Of a DNA stretch of 53,369 nt, positions 8,604 through 18,779 are shown piece by piece. The stretch covers positions 1-53,369 of the forward strand of contig JAJEBT010000100.1 of assembly GCA_022822405.1 (NCBI GenBank), written 5' to 3'. How positions within the stretch are numbered: the first letter of the stretch is position 1; each line of letters opens with the position of its first letter. Position numbers and translations under genes: made by a program. Below the pieces are notes generated by a model. The model did not search any database, was not told the DNA's origin, and saw only the letters and a list, made by a program, of their open reading frames with translations. The DNA comes from Alphaproteobacteria bacterium. GTDB taxonomy: Bacteria; Pseudomonadota; Alphaproteobacteria; MPNO01; UBA830.

Positions 8604-11600
8604 ATGCCCGACAGCAACGACAACAAGAAGATTTCGCTGCGAATCGCGCGCCGTACAGGCCGCGCGCAATCGCTGGATGCCGCAGCCGTAGAGCGCTTTG
8701 CCGGAAGCTTTCTCGCACATGTCCCCTCGCAGGACCTGGCAGACGCCAACCCTGCAGCGCTTGGCGAGTCGATAGCCTCGCTTTGGGAATTCGCCTGCGG
8801 CCGCAAGCGCAGCCGCGCCAGGGTGCGGGCCGCGAATCCCTCGCCCGCGGACCATCCGTGGAAGGCCGGCGGCACAATCATAGAAGTCGTCAATGACGAC
8901 ATGCCGTTCCTGCTGGACTCGCTGACAGCCGAACTCAATCGCCAGGGCGTCACCGTTCATCTCGCGGTTCATCCCGTGGCCCATATCGGGCAGGGCGGCC
9001 CGGAGAAGAGTCCCGCAGCCCGGCCCGGCGGCGGCGAACGCCGTGATTCCATCATTCATCTCCGCGTTACCGAACAGACTGACAAAGCCGCCCTTCGCGA
9101 GGTGCTGGCCGGCCTGCGCCAGGTTCTGCGGGATGTCCGGTTCGCCGTCCGCGACTGGCTCCCGATGCGGGAACAGGTGGTAGCAGCAGTCACCGACCTC
9201 GGCCGTCACTCTTGCGGAATCCCGGAGGACGAGATTGACGAATCGATGGATTTCCTCCGCTGGCTGGACGACGGCAATTTCACATTTCTCGGTTACCGCG
9301 AATACACCGTTGCCGGCAGCGGAAGAAAACGGATGGCCGTACCTACCCCGGGATCCGGACTCGGAATCCTGCGCGACGAAGCAACACCCGTGTTCGAGGG
9401 CTTCCAGGAAGTGACGCTTCCGCCCAGTGTCCTCGCCACCTCAAACCGGCTTCCGCCGATCGCGGTCAGCAAGGGTGACCGGCGCTCCCGGGTTCACCGT
9501 GCCGTACGTCCTGACACCGTCCTCGTCAGGAAGATGGACAGGGCCGGCCGGACCGTCGGCCAGCGGCTTTTCGTCGGCCTGTTCACATCCGTGGTCTACC
9601 GCCAGTCGATCGGCTCCATCCCGCTGATCCGCAGGAAGGTCCGCGGGATCGCTGCAAGTTCGGGCCTGTCGCTAGACAGCCATGACGGCAGGGCACTCGC
9701 ACACATCCTCGAGACGCTGCCGCGCGACGAGCTGTTCCAGTTCGACCAGAATGAACTCAACGACACCGCGATGGGCATCCTCGGACTCGAGGGGCGCAGA
9801 AGCGTCGACATGTTCACGCGGCGCGATTCTTTCGGCCGGTACGTCTCGTGCCTCGTGTATCTGCCCCGCGACCGCTTCGAGACCCGTTTGCAGCGGCGCG
9901 TCATGGATGTGCTGGCCGCCGGGTTCGGGGGCACCGTGGACGCCAACTATGTCCAGGTTTCCGACGACCTGCACGCACGCATGCACATCGTGATCCGGAC
10001 AGACCCCGGCGCCGCCTTCGCGAAGGACGTCGAAGAGATCAGGGCCGAGGTCGTCGACGCCTGCCGCGCCTGGTCCGACGATCTCGCCATCGAACTGGCG
10101 CGACTGCACGGTGAGAAGACCGGCGCGGTGCTGTTCGAGCGTTACGGCGATGCCTTTCCGGCATCATGGAGGGACCGCTACGGCGCAACCGCAACTGTCG
10201 CCGATATAACGCGGTTCGAAACCGTCTTCGATACGGGCGGGATCGCGCTCGATCTCCTGCGGCTGCCCGGAGATCCGGATAACCGGGTCCATTTCAAGGT
10301 CTTCGTTCGCGACAGCGCGCTGCCGCTTTCCGATGCACTGCCGCTTCTCGAGAAAATGGGTTTCAGGGTGATCGACGAAAATCCGCACAGGGTGATCACG
10401 AACCGGGGACAGACGGCGTGGATGCATGATTTCGGGATGGTGGCCAGCGACGGCACTTGCGTCGATGTCGATACGCTCCGCGAACCGTTCGCGGAGGCGT
10501 TTACGCGGATCTGGCGCAACGAAGTCGAAAACGACGGGTTCAACGCCCTGATCCTGTCCGCCGGCCTTCGCTGGCGCCAGGTCGTGGTCGTGCGCGCGCT
10601 GTGCAGGTACCTACGCCAGACCGGCATTCCATTCAGTGAAACCTACATGGTCGAGACACTGATCCGGAACAGCGGTGTCACGCGCGATCTTGTCGCCCTG
10701 TTCGAGACCATGTTCGAGCCCGGCCTCGCGCATCAGACACGCAATCAGCGGAGCAGCGAACTGAACAACGCCGTCGACGAAGCGCTCGATGCCATCGCGA
10801 ATCCGGACGAAGACCGCATCCTCAGGCGCCTTTCGAACCTGATCGATTCCACGCTCCGCACCAATTTCTTTGTCCCCGACCCAGACGGCGAACCTCTGCA
10901 GCACCTGTCGTTCAAGTTCGACAGCATGTGGATCGTCGATCTGCCTCTGCCCAAACCGGCGCGCGAGATCTTCGTGTATTCGCCCCGTGTCGAGGGCGTC
11001 CACTGCCGCGGCGACCTGGTTGCCCGTGGCGGTCTCCGGTGGTCGGACCGACGGGAGGATTTCCGGACCGAGATCCTTGGCCTGATGAAAGCGCAGATGA
11101 CCAAGAATGCCGTGATCGTGCCCGAAGGCGCGAAAGGCGGATTCGTCGTCAAGCAGCCGCCGAGCGAAGGCGGGCGCGAGGCGCTCATCGCCGAGGGCAT
11201 CGCCTGCTATAAGACCTACGTGCGGAGCCTGCTCGACGTCACCGACAACCTCGTTGCGGGGAAGGTGGTGCCGCCCGTGAACGTGATCCGGCGTGACGGC
11301 GACGATCCCTACCTCGTGGTCGCCGCCGACAAGGGAACGGCCACCTTCTCCGACATCGCCAACGGCGTAGCCGCCGAATATGGCTTCTGGCTTGGCGACG
11401 CCTTCGCTTCAGGCGGTTCGGCGGGCTATGACCACAAGAAGATGGGCATCACCGCCCGCGGTGCCTGGGAATGCGTCAAGCGCCATTTCCGCGAAATCGG
11501 CCTCGACACCCAGACCGAGGAGTTCACTGTTGTCGGTGTCGGCGACATGTCAGGCGACGTCTTCGGCAACGGCATGCTGCAGTCACGCCATATCAGGCTT

Positions 11601-13421
11601 GTCGGCGCGTTCAACCACGTTCACATCTTCGTAGACCCCAATCCTGATCCTGCAGCCGCATGGAAGGAGCGCAACCGGCTGTTCCGGAAACCGCGATCCT
11701 CATGGACTGACTACGACTCCAAACTGATCTCCAAGGGCGGCGGCGTGTTCGACCGCAACGCGAAGGAGATCGGTCTCGCGCCCGAGGCACGCAGGCTCTT
11801 CGACCTTCCCGAACAGGAGAAGATCACTCCCGCCCGGCTCATCCTCGCAATGCTGCAATCGAGGGTGGATCTGCTCTGGTTCGGAGGCATCGGAACCTAT
11901 GTCAAGGCGTCGGCCGAATCCCATGTGGATGTCGGCGACCGCGCCAACGACGCCGTGCGCGCGGACGGCCGCGATCTGCGCTGCAGGGTAGTCGGAGAAG
12001 GCGCCAATCTCGGCGTCACGCAGCGCGGCCGCGTCGAATACGCTCTCGGCGGCGGACGCATCAATGCCGACTTCATCGACAATTCGGCCGGTGTCGCCTC
12101 CTCCGACCAGGAGGTCAATATCAAGATCCTGCTCGGCGAGGTGATGGCGGCTGGCGGTCTCGACCTCGCGGATCGCGACCAGATGCTTGCCGACATGACC
12201 GATGATGTCGCGAGACACGCACTGATGGACAACTACCGCCAGGGCATGGCCCTGAGTCATGCCGAGGCGCGGGCACCGCAGACACTGGGCGAACACGCGC
12301 GGTTCATCCGCGCCCTCGAGCGGGCCGGGGAGCTGGACCGCTCGGTGGAATGCCTGCCAGACGACGAGGAAATCGCCGAACGCACCGCCCGCCGGCAGGG
12401 CCTGACACGCCCCGAGATCGCAGTTCTTCTCGCCTATTCGAAAAGGGCGCTGTTCAAGAATCTACTCGCAAGCGACGTGCCCGACGACCCGCAGCTGGTG
12501 CGCGATATCGGGCTCTACTTCCCGCCAATGCTCCGGGAACGCTACGGCGAACGCATGCCCGGGCATCGTCTCCAGCGGGAGATCACCGCAACATACCTTG
12601 CCAACAGCCTCACCAACCGCGTCGGGCCGACCTTCGTCGAGACCATTGCAACGGAAAAAGGCGTGGCGCCGGACCGAATTGTACGCGCCTACCTCGTCTG
12701 CCGTGAAGTGTTCGGGCTGCCTGACCTTTGGAACGGCATCGAGGAACTCGACAACAGGGTCAGGGCAGAAGTGCAGACGGCACTCCATCTCGCCGCTCTC
12801 GACCTCATAGGCCGCGCCACCGTGTGGTTCGCGACCAGCGCCGGCGAGTCCCTCGACATGGCCGCCATTGGAGCCTTCCGGCCGGGCATCGCCTCACTCT
12901 CGGCAGAGCTCGAACGCTACATGTCCGAGACCATGCGCACGCGCACGGAACAAGCTGCGGCGCAGTACGCCGCGGACGGCGTTCCCGCAAAACTCGCGCG
13001 CGGCGTCGCACAACTCGATATCCTGTACTCGGGGTGCGACATCGTCGATATCGCCCGGGATTCAAACGAACCCGTGGGCGATGCCGCACAGGCCTACTTC
13101 CAAGTGGGCGAGCGTTTTGGTTTCGACAGCTTGCGCGAGGTCGCAGACGCCATTACTCCTGAAAACGAGTGGCAGTCGGCGGCTTTGGCTGCCATGGTCG
13201 ACGACCTGCACGAGCACCAGGCCAAGCTCACCGGCATCCTCATCGGCGCGGCCGGCAACGCCGCAGCCGTGGCCGACGCGATCAGCCGGTGGGAGCAGCA
13301 CCGCGCCCACCAGGTGCCACGGCTTCGGCAGGTTCTCGCGGACATCGAACGGAGCAGTTCTGCGGACCTCGCGATGCTGTCGGTAGCAGAAAGCCATATA
13401 CGCGCCCTCTGCGCGACGTAA
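8604..13421 (+). CDS. Large (about 1600-residue) NAD-specific glutamate dehydrogenase
   Basis: At 1605 residues this matches the 180-kDa L-GDH class found in many proteobacteria, which deaminates glutamate to 2-oxoglutarate with NAD. The long N-terminal regulatory part includes an ACT-like segment (EVVNDDMPFLLDSLTAEL, about 94-111). The catalytic core begins near residue 807 with GGLRWSDRREDFRTE and continues with PEGAKGGFVVK, which carries the conserved substrate Lys. A Rossmann part includes VVGVGDMSGDVFGNGML. The ATG at 8604 gives the expected N-terminus. It stands as its own transcription unit and in this class usually serves glutamate catabolism. Confidence 0.93.
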   Translation: MPDSNDNKKISLRIARRTGRAQSLDAAAVERFAGSFLAHVPSQDLADANPAALGESIASLWEFACGRKRSRARVRAANPSPADHPWKAGGTIIEVVNDDMPFLLDSLTAELNRQGVTVHLAVHPVAHIGQGGPEKSPAARPGGGERRDSIIHLRVTEQTDKAALREVLAGLRQVLRDVRFAVRDWLPMREQVVAAVTDLGRHSCGIPEDEIDESMDFLRWLDDGNFTFLGYREYTVAGSGRKRMAVPTPGSGLGILRDEATPVFEGFQEVTLPPSVLATSNRLPPIAVSKGDRRSRVHRAVRPDTVLVRKMDRAGRTVGQRLFVGLFTSVVYRQSIGSIPLIRRKVRGIAASSGLSLDSHDGRALAHILETLPRDELFQFDQNELNDTAMGILGLEGRRSVDMFTRRDSFGRYVSCLVYLPRDRFETRLQRRVMDVLAAGFGGTVDANYVQVSDDLHARMHIVIRTDPGAAFAKDVEEIRAEVVDACRAWSDDLAIELARLHGEKTGAVLFERYGDAFPASWRDRYGATATVADITRFETVFDTGGIALDLLRLPGDPDNRVHFKVFVRDSALPLSDALPLLEKMGFRVIDENPHRVITNRGQTAWMHDFGMVASDGTCVDVDTLREPFAEAFTRIWRNEVENDGFNALILSAGLRWRQVVVVRALCRYLRQTGIPFSETYMVETLIRNSGVTRDLVALFETMFEPGLAHQTRNQRSSELNNAVDEALDAIANPDEDRILRRLSNLIDSTLRTNFFVPDPDGEPLQHLSFKFDSMWIVDLPLPKPAREIFVYSPRVEGVHCRGDLVARGGLRWSDRREDFRTEILGLMKAQMTKNAVIVPEGAKGGFVVKQPPSEGGREALIAEGIACYKTYVRSLLDVTDNLVAGKVVPPVNVIRRDGDDPYLVVAADKGTATFSDIANGVAAEYGFWLGDAFASGGSAGYDHKKMGITARGAWECVKRHFREIGLDTQTEEFTVVGVGDMSGDVFGNGMLQSRHIRLVGAFNHVHIFVDPNPDPAAAWKERNRLFRKPRSSWTDYDSKLISKGGGVFDRNAKEIGLAPEARRLFDLPEQEKITPARLILAMLQSRVDLLWFGGIGTYVKASAESHVDVGDRANDAVRADGRDLRCRVVGEGANLGVTQRGRVEYALGGGRINADFIDNSAGVASSDQEVNIKILLGEVMAAGGLDLADRDQMLADMTDDVARHALMDNYRQGMALSHAEARAPQTLGEHARFIRALERAGELDRSVECLPDDEEIAERTARRQGLTRPEIAVLLAYSKRALFKNLLASDVPDDPQLVRDIGLYFPPMLRERYGERMPGHRLQREITATYLANSLTNRVGPTFVETIATEKGVAPDRIVRAYLVCREVFGLPDLWNGIEELDNRVRAEVQTALHLAALDLIGRATVWFATSAGESLDMAAIGAFRPGIASLSAELERYMSETMRTRTEQAAAQYAADGVPAKLARGVAQLDILYSGCDIVDIARDSNEPVGDAAQAYFQVGERFGFDSLREVADAITPENEWQSAALAAMVDDLHEHQAKLTGILIGAAGNAAAVADAISRWEQHRAHQVPRLRQVLADIERSSSADLAMLSVAESHIRALCAT

Positions 13422-13722
13422 CCGTAGAGGGCGGGGGGGATTTCTCGCCGAAGGATTCCCCGCCGCATACCCCGGGCTCAGCCCTCGCGAGCGCTGGCTC
13501 AGGCTGCTCCGCCCGGCAGTGTCGGGATTTTGGATGGCGCAGCTAAGGCGCGGCGCGTGGCAATCGGTGCCCTGAGTCCGCCCGTCACAAGGTTGTGGCC
13601 CTGCGGGCTTTTGCAAGGTGATTCTAGCCTTTCCGACGACTTTCATCATGGCTTTCGTCCGACATCCAGTCTAGACTTTCCTGACTCGCCAACCGGGGTT
13701 GGCTGCAAATTGGGAGGGTGTC
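13422..13722. other. Intergenic region with a weak hairpin
   Basis: These 301 bases separate the dehydrogenase from the TRAP operon. GGCGGGG near 13431 and CCCCGCC near 13466 can pair over a long loop just after the dehydrogenase stop, a weak terminator candidate without a T-run. The remainder should contain the TRAP promoter, but no convincing elements were found. Confidence 0.4.
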
Positions 13723-14733
13723 ATGAAACGGAGCTATCTGAATCTTGCAATCGCCGGCGGCCTGTCATTGGTCTTCGCAGGCGAGGCGATTGCCACGGAG
13801 TGGAACGTCTCGTTGTGGGGGAAGCGGCGCGCCTTCACCGAGCACGTTGAAAAACTTGCCGAACTCGTCAGCGCCAAAACGAGCGGCAACTTCAAACTCA
13901 ATCTCTCCTATGGCGGTCTCTCCAAGAACCGGGAGAACCTCGACGGCATATCGATCGGGGCCTTCGAAATGGCCCAGTTCTGCGCCGGCTATCATTACGA
14001 CAAGAACCCGTCGATCACCGTCTTGGAGCTTCCGTTCCTGGGTGTGTCTTCACTCGAACAAGAGGTGAAGGTCTCCCGGGCCGTCTACCGACATCCCGCA
14101 GTTGTCGCGGACATGGCCCGGTGGAACGCCACCATCCTGATGCCGTCTCCCTTGCCGCAATACAATATTGCCGGAGTCGGCAAGGCCCCGGTGACACTGA
14201 AAGACTATAAGGGGCTTGCCGTGAGGGCCACGGGCGGCATCGGCAAGGCCATGAAGGCGATCGGCGCCGTCCCGACGTCGATGTCGGCGACCGAGGTGCG
14301 TCAGGCGCTCGACAGCGGCGTCGTCAAGGCGGTCGCCTTCGCGCCGCATGCGCATATGGCCTTCGGAACCATCGAAAGTGCGAAATGGTGGACGACGAAC
14401 CTCAACCCGGGCACCGTCAACTGTCCGGTCGTGGTGAACACCGATGCGCTGAAGGCGCTCGGCGAATCCGAGCGCGCGGCACTCTTGGGCTCGGTGGACG
14501 AGGCGCTGGCGCATTACGTGTCCCATTACAACACCAAGACGATGGCGAAATGGGGCCCGGCGCTTGACGCGAAAGCGATCAAGAGGATCACCTATTCGGA
14601 CAAGGAGCTCGCTGCATTCCGGAACTCGGTTGCAGGCCCTGCAGCCGCCGCCTGGGTGAAAGAGAACACGGCGCGCGGCCTCCCCGCCGCGGAACTGCTT
14701 GATCTTGTGACCGGCATTGTCGGAGGCCGCTGA
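13723..14733 (+). CDS. dctP: TRAP transporter periplasmic substrate-binding protein (DctP family)
   Basis: The 336-residue secreted protein has a Sec signal peptide (MKRSYLNLAIAGG then hydrophobic, ending AIATEW near residue 26). The mature part resembles DctP-type solute receptors for organic acids, including the GLAVRATGGIGKAMKAIGAV segment that precedes the ligand-binding Arg/Asn region. It would deliver a substrate to the DctQM permease encoded next. The ATG at 13723 follows a strong GGGAGGG site; an ATG 24 bases upstream lacks one. A strong hairpin lies between this gene and the permease genes. The substrate is not predictable beyond a likely carboxylate. Confidence 0.87.
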   Translation: MKRSYLNLAIAGGLSLVFAGEAIATEWNVSLWGKRRAFTEHVEKLAELVSAKTSGNFKLNLSYGGLSKNRENLDGISIGAFEMAQFCAGYHYDKNPSITVLELPFLGVSSLEQEVKVSRAVYRHPAVVADMARWNATILMPSPLPQYNIAGVGKAPVTLKDYKGLAVRATGGIGKAMKAIGAVPTSMSATEVRQALDSGVVKAVAFAPHAHMAFGTIESAKWWTTNLNPGTVNCPVVVNTDALKALGESERAALLGSVDEALAHYVSHYNTKTMAKWGPALDAKAIKRITYSDKELAAFRNSVAGPAAAAWVKENTARGLPAAELLDLVTGIVGGR

Positions 14734-14760
14734 GTCCCCCGGAGCATCCGGTTGTCCCTG

Positions 14761-14787
14761 TCCCGCCGGTCCATGAGGCCGGCGGGA
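14761..14787 (+). promoter_or_regulatory. Perfect hairpin between TRAP receptor and permease genes
   Basis: TCCCGCCGG at 14761-14769 and CCGGCGGGA at 14779-14787 are perfect reverse complements with a nine-base loop. There is no T-run. At this position it may act as a partial terminator or as an mRNA stabiliser, letting the binding protein be made in excess over the permease. Confidence 0.6.
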
Positions 14788-14806
14788 ACCTTTGCGTGAT
14801 CGGCTC

Positions 14807-15460
14807 ATGGCAGGCGCATCGTCGGTCCTCGAAGACGGCACGGTCCTGAGCAGGATTGATCGCCATCTCTACCGCCTGGAGGCGGTGTTCGCGCTCGTCG
14901 GCGGGCTCGCGGTCTTCGCGTTGATGCTGCTTGCCGTCGTCAGTGTCGGCGGACGCAATTTTCTCAACCATCCGATTCCCGGCTATGTCGACTGGATCGA
15001 ACAGGCAATGCCGCTGATCGCGTTCATCGGCATCGCCTACTGCCAGCGGCTCGGCGGCCACATCCGGATGGACATGGTCGTCGGCAGGCTCGAAGGCCGG
15101 TCTCTCTGGGCCGCGGAGTTCATCGGGACGTTCGCGATCCTCGCCCTGATGCTGCTGATGGTCTGGGGCAGCTGGGCGCATTTCGAGAGATCTTTCGACT
15201 GGGGTGAACCTTTCTGGAGTCGCGATTCCAGCCTCGACATCCGCTTGCCGCTCTGGCCCGCCAAACTGCTCGTTCCCCTGGCGTTTGCCGTTCTCGGGCT
15301 GCGGCTTTCCATTCAGCTCTGGGGGTATGCAAGAGCTTTCCTCTCCGGCACCGGGCAGCCCGTCGCGGTGCCGCTCATCGAAGATGTGTCGACGACCGCC
15401 GCCCGCGAAGCGGAAGGCGTCTCGGGCCTCGAGAATGACGCCGCACCCGTCGGCGAATAA
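14807..15460 (+). CDS. dctQ: TRAP transporter small permease (DctQ family)
   Basis: This 217-residue protein has four membrane helices, starting near residue 30 (VFALVGGLAVFALMLLAVV). It carries the DctQ-like stretch GYVDWIEQAMPLIAFIGIAY followed by QRLGGHIRMDM, typical of the small TRAP subunit. It partners DctM in sodium-driven uptake. The ATG at 14807 is preferred; a TTG at 14792 in the same frame would add five residues. The large subunit starts 11 bases downstream, so they are co-translated. The C-terminal extension of about 30 residues is unremarkable. Confidence 0.85.
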   Translation: MAGASSVLEDGTVLSRIDRHLYRLEAVFALVGGLAVFALMLLAVVSVGGRNFLNHPIPGYVDWIEQAMPLIAFIGIAYCQRLGGHIRMDMVVGRLEGRSLWAAEFIGTFAILALMLLMVWGSWAHFERSFDWGEPFWSRDSSLDIRLPLWPAKLLVPLAFAVLGLRLSIQLWGYARAFLSGTGQPVAVPLIEDVSTTAAREAEGVSGLENDAAPVGE

Positions 15461-15471
15461 GGCGCGCGCAG

Positions 15472-16881
15472 ATGGAACCCATCGATATCGGCCTGGTTGT
15501 TTCAGGCTTCCTTCTGGTTCTGGTGTTGCTGGGTGTCCGGGTCGCCTTCGCCGCCGCCATCGCCGGCGTGACGGGTCTCATATGGATCTTCTGGGCCAAG
15601 CGCGGATACGACCCGGAACAGTTTCTCTGGGCGCTCACGGTGGCGGCAAAAACAGCAGGCCAGGTGCCCCACTCCAAGATCGCGTCACAGGCGCTGTCTC
15701 TCATTCCGACCTTCATCCTGATCGGCTTCCTCGCCTATCACGCCGGACTCACTCGATCGCTGTTCGAAGCTGCCAAACGTTGGGTAGGATGGCTGCCAGG
15801 CGGTCTCGCAGTCTCGACTGTGTTCGCCACCGCCGGTTTTGCAGCGGTGTCCGGAGCCTCGGTTGCGACGTCTGCCGTCTTCGCCCGGATCGCGATCCCG
15901 GAAATGCTCGCTGTCGGATATGACAAGCGCTTCGCCGCTGGCGTGGTCGCGTCCGCCGGCACGCTTGCATCCCTCATACCACCCTCGGCGATCCTGGTAA
16001 TCTACGCCATCATCGTCGAACAGGATGTCGGTGCGCTGCTCCTGGCCGGGTTCCTGCCAGGTGCGTTTTCCGCCCTTGTCTACGGCAGTTTGGTCGTCGG
16101 GCTCGCTGTCGTCTTCCGGAATCTCGGCCCGCCGAGCACAGGCTTCACCTGGATGGAGCGGTTCGCATCTCTGCCCGCCGTCTTTCCGATTTTCTTCGTA
16201 ATCGCGATCATCATTTCGTTCATCTACAACCCGTTCGGCGGGGACGCATGGGGGACTCCGACCGAAGGCGGCGCGCTCGGCGCTTTCGTGGTTTTCGTGA
16301 TGGCGCTGTGGCGCGGCATGCGCTGGCCGCAACTCAAGAAGGCACTCATGGAAACCGCAAAACTGTCGGTGATGATCTTCACGATCATCTGGGGCGTTCT
16401 CGTCTTTGTGCGGTTTCTCGGCTTTGCCGATCTGCCGGGCACCTTCGCAGCGTGGATCACATCGCTCGACCAGAGCCCATTTCTCACCCTGATCCTGATC
16501 CTTCTGGCCTATGCCGTGCTCGGCATGTTCATGGATGCTATCGGCATGCTCATCCTGACGCTCCCGGTCGTTTATCCGGCTGTGATCGCGCTGAACGGCG
16601 GCGAAACAGTAGCAGCAGCCGACAGTGCGTTCGGGATGTCCGGTGTCGGTTGCGCAATCTGGTTCGGCATCATCGTGGTCAAGATGGCTGAACTCTGCCT
16701 GATCACGCCGCCGATCGGGCTGAACTGTTTCGTGGTCGCCGGCGTTCGCCCCGAACTCTCCGTGCAGGATGTCTTCAAGGGCGTAGCCCCCTTTTTCGTC
16801 GCGGATGCACTGACCATCGCAGGGCTGCTTGCCTTTCCTGCCATCGTACTATTCCTGCCGAACCTGCTCCTGTCCGGATGA
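15472..16881 (+). CDS. dctM: TRAP transporter large permease (DctM family)
   Basis: At 469 residues with about a dozen membrane helices this is the ion-coupled translocation subunit. Motifs include SGASVATSAVFARIAIPEM, followed by GVVASAGTLASLIPPSAILVIYA, the SGSSxA-type and GTLGxLIPPS-type signatures of DctM. The late segment ELCLITPPIGLNCFVVAGV is also typical. It completes a dctP-dctQ-dctM operon. The next gene downstream lies on the opposite strand, so the operon ends here. Confidence 0.92.
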   Translation: MEPIDIGLVVSGFLLVLVLLGVRVAFAAAIAGVTGLIWIFWAKRGYDPEQFLWALTVAAKTAGQVPHSKIASQALSLIPTFILIGFLAYHAGLTRSLFEAAKRWVGWLPGGLAVSTVFATAGFAAVSGASVATSAVFARIAIPEMLAVGYDKRFAAGVVASAGTLASLIPPSAILVIYAIIVEQDVGALLLAGFLPGAFSALVYGSLVVGLAVVFRNLGPPSTGFTWMERFASLPAVFPIFFVIAIIISFIYNPFGGDAWGTPTEGGALGAFVVFVMALWRGMRWPQLKKALMETAKLSVMIFTIIWGVLVFVRFLGFADLPGTFAAWITSLDQSPFLTLILILLAYAVLGMFMDAIGMLILTLPVVYPAVIALNGGETVAAADSAFGMSGVGCAIWFGIIVVKMAELCLITPPIGLNCFVVAGVRPELSVQDVFKGVAPFFVADALTIAGLLAFPAIVLFLPNLLLSG

Positions 16882-17047
16882 TCGGAACGTAAGACGGCTG
16901 GCCAATCGCCTGCGATCGGAATTACGGCGCTGTTCCCGGGGCACGAGTCCGGGGGCGATCGTCGCACCGGATCGGCAGCCCGGAACAAAGTTCCCTGCTC
17001 GAAGGTGCAGCAAACGGTGTTGCGGCAGAACCAGCTCTCCAGCCGCG

Positions 17048-17695
17048 TCAGTCAGAGCGATAGTCGTTGAACTTCTCCAACACCTCGGCCATCTGTTTCC
17101 TTGTCAGGAGCTTCGGTTTGCCGACCTGGAGAACTTGCCAGTACTGACGGGCCAACATCTCCACTTCGACGGCAAGCGCCAGCGCAGCGTCGAGGTCGGC
17201 GCCGCAGGCAATCATTCCATGATTGGCCAGCAGGCATGCCTTTCGGTCCGCAAGTGCGGCAATCGCGTAGTCAGAGAGTTCCTGCGTTCCGTAGGTGGCA
17301 TAGGGGGCACAGCGGATGTCATCGCCGCCCGCCACGGCAACCATGTAGTGGAATCGCGGAATCGGCATGCGGAGGCAGGCTAGCGTCGTCGCATAGACCG
17401 CGTGGGTGTGCACGACGGCTCCGTCATCCGGACGCGCGGCGTAGATGTCGCGATGGAAGCGCCATTCGCTTGAGGGCCGGCGCGAACCCCGTGCCGTTCC
17501 GTCCGGACCGACGAAAACCAGATCGGCCGGCTCGGTTTCCGCATAGGGCAGCGCCGTCGGCGTGATCAGGAACCCGTCCCCTGCCCTGGCGCTCACGTTT
17601 CCGGAAGTGCCCTGGTTGATTCCGAGCTCATCCATCGACCTGGCGGCCGTAACCAATGCCCGCCTCAGGCGCGAATGATCACGCGGCACGGGCAA
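17048..17695 (-). CDS. Class II aldolase, probable 5-deoxyribulose/methylthioribulose-phosphate aldolase (Ald2-type)
   Basis: The 215-residue zinc aldolase belongs to the fuculose-phosphate aldolase/adducin family. It shows GTSGNVSAR (phosphate-binding), a catalytic Glu in [11 protein letters not shown] (Glu73-74 region), [12 protein letters not shown] with two Zn His near 94-96, and [11 protein letters not shown] with the third Zn His. Its start overlaps the end of the MtnA-like gene by 17 bases on the same strand, so the pair is translationally coupled. In the DHAP shunt, MtnA and this aldolase turn 5-methylthioribose-1-P or 5-deoxyribose-1-P into DHAP and an aldehyde. That pairing makes the salvage role more likely than fucose use; MtnB (dehydratase) shares the fold and is the main alternative. 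Confidence 0.78.
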   Translation of the reverse strand: MPVPRDHSRLRRALVTAARSMDELGINQGTSGNVSARAGDGFLITPTALPYAETEPADLVFVGPDGTARGSRRPSSEWRFHRDIYAARPDDGAVVHTHAVYATTLACLRMPIPRFHYMVAVAGGDDIRCAPYATYGTQELSDYAIAALADRKACLLANHGMIACGADLDAALALAVEVEMLARQYWQVLQVGKPKLLTRKQMAEVLEKFNDYRSD

Positions 17696-18779
17696 GTTCC
17701 GGGAACAGGCCTGCGAGCCCTTCGGGCGTGGCCGGGGCGATGCCGCGTTCGGTTACCAGAGCCGTGACGAGGCGGGCCGGCGTCACGTCGAAAGCAGGAT
17801 TGCTAACCGGGGAGCCGTCCGGAGTGATGCGGACCCGGGTGGCTGCACCGCAGGAATCGCGGCCCGCGACCGTCGAGACCTCAGCGCCGTCGCGTTCCTC
17901 GATCGGCACGTCGGCGCCGGAAGCAAGCGTCCAGTCGACAGTCGGCGACGGCAGGGCGACATAGAACGGCACGCCGTTGTCGCGGGCTGCGAGCGCCTTG
18001 AGGTAGGTGCCGATCTTGTTGCAGACATCGCCGTTGGCGGTGGTGCGGTCGGTCCCGGTAATCGCCATGTCGACCCGTCCCTGCTGCATCAGGTGGCCGC
18101 CCGCATTGTCGACGATCACGGTGTGGGGAACACCGTGGCGGCCCAGTTCCCATGCCGTCAGCGCCGCACCCTGGTTGCGCGGGCGGGTTTCGTCGACCCA
18201 GACATGAACCGGGATTCCCGCGTCGAATGCCTTATATATCGGTGCCAGCGCCGTGCCCCAGTCAACCGTCGCCAGCCAGCCCGCATTGCAGTGGGTGAGG
18301 ATGTTGACCGCGTCTTTCTTCTCCTCGTGGATGGCGCGGATCAGTGGAAGGCCATGTTCGCCGATGGCCTCGCAGATTGCCACATCCTCGTCGCAGATCT
18401 CGGCTGACTTGCGCCAAGCCGCAACTGCTCTCCCGCTTTCGCGAAGCGGCCGCAGTTCAGCTACCAGGGCGTCGAGCGCCCAGCGCAGGTTGACCGCCGT
18501 TGGACGAGTCGCAAACAGGGCATCGCGGGCGGTGTCGAGGCTGGCATCCGAAGGATCGTTCCGCATAGCCAACGCGATACCGTAGGCCGCAGTCGCGCCG
18601 ATGAGGGGTGCGCCGCGCACGAGCATGTCGCTGATCGCACGGGCGGCATCGTCGGCTGTCTCGAGCTTGACGGTGACGAGCCCATGAGGCAGGCGCGTCT
18701 GGTCGATGATGTGCACGCACCGGCCATTATCGTCGGGCCAGATGGTGCGGTAGGGGACGCCATCGATCTTCATTTTCAC
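17679..18779 (-). CDS. mtnA: S-methyl-5-thioribose-1-phosphate isomerase
   Basis: The 366-residue protein belongs to the eIF2B-alpha/MtnA family. Visible motifs are [28 protein letters not shown] (catalytic Cys) and [19 protein letters not shown] (catalytic Asp). It isomerises methylthioribose-1-phosphate, and also 5-deoxyribose-1-phosphate, to the ribulose form. The GTG at 18779 has AGGGAG five bases upstream and is favoured; an ATG two codons later (18773) is the alternative. It is the first gene of a two-gene minus-strand unit with the class II aldolase. No kinase (MtnK) or phosphorylase (MtnP) is in the window, so the phosphorylated substrate must be made by distant genes. Confidence 0.9.
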   Translation of the reverse strand: MKMKIDGVPYRTIWPDDNGRCVHIIDQTRLPHGLVTVKLETADDAARAISDMLVRGAPLIGATAAYGIALAMRNDPSDASLDTARDALFATRPTAVNLRWALDALVAELRPLRESGRAVAAWRKSAEICDEDVAICEAIGEHGLPLIRAIHEEKKDAVNILTHCNAGWLATVDWGTALAPIYKAFDAGIPVHVWVDETRPRNQGAALTAWELGRHGVPHTVIVDNAGGHLMQQGRVDMAITGTDRTTANGDVCNKIGTYLKALAARDNGVPFYVALPSPTVDWTLASGADVPIEERDGAEVSTVAGRDSCGAATRVRITPDGSPVSNPAFDVTPARLVTALVTERGIAPATPEGLAGLFPELARAA

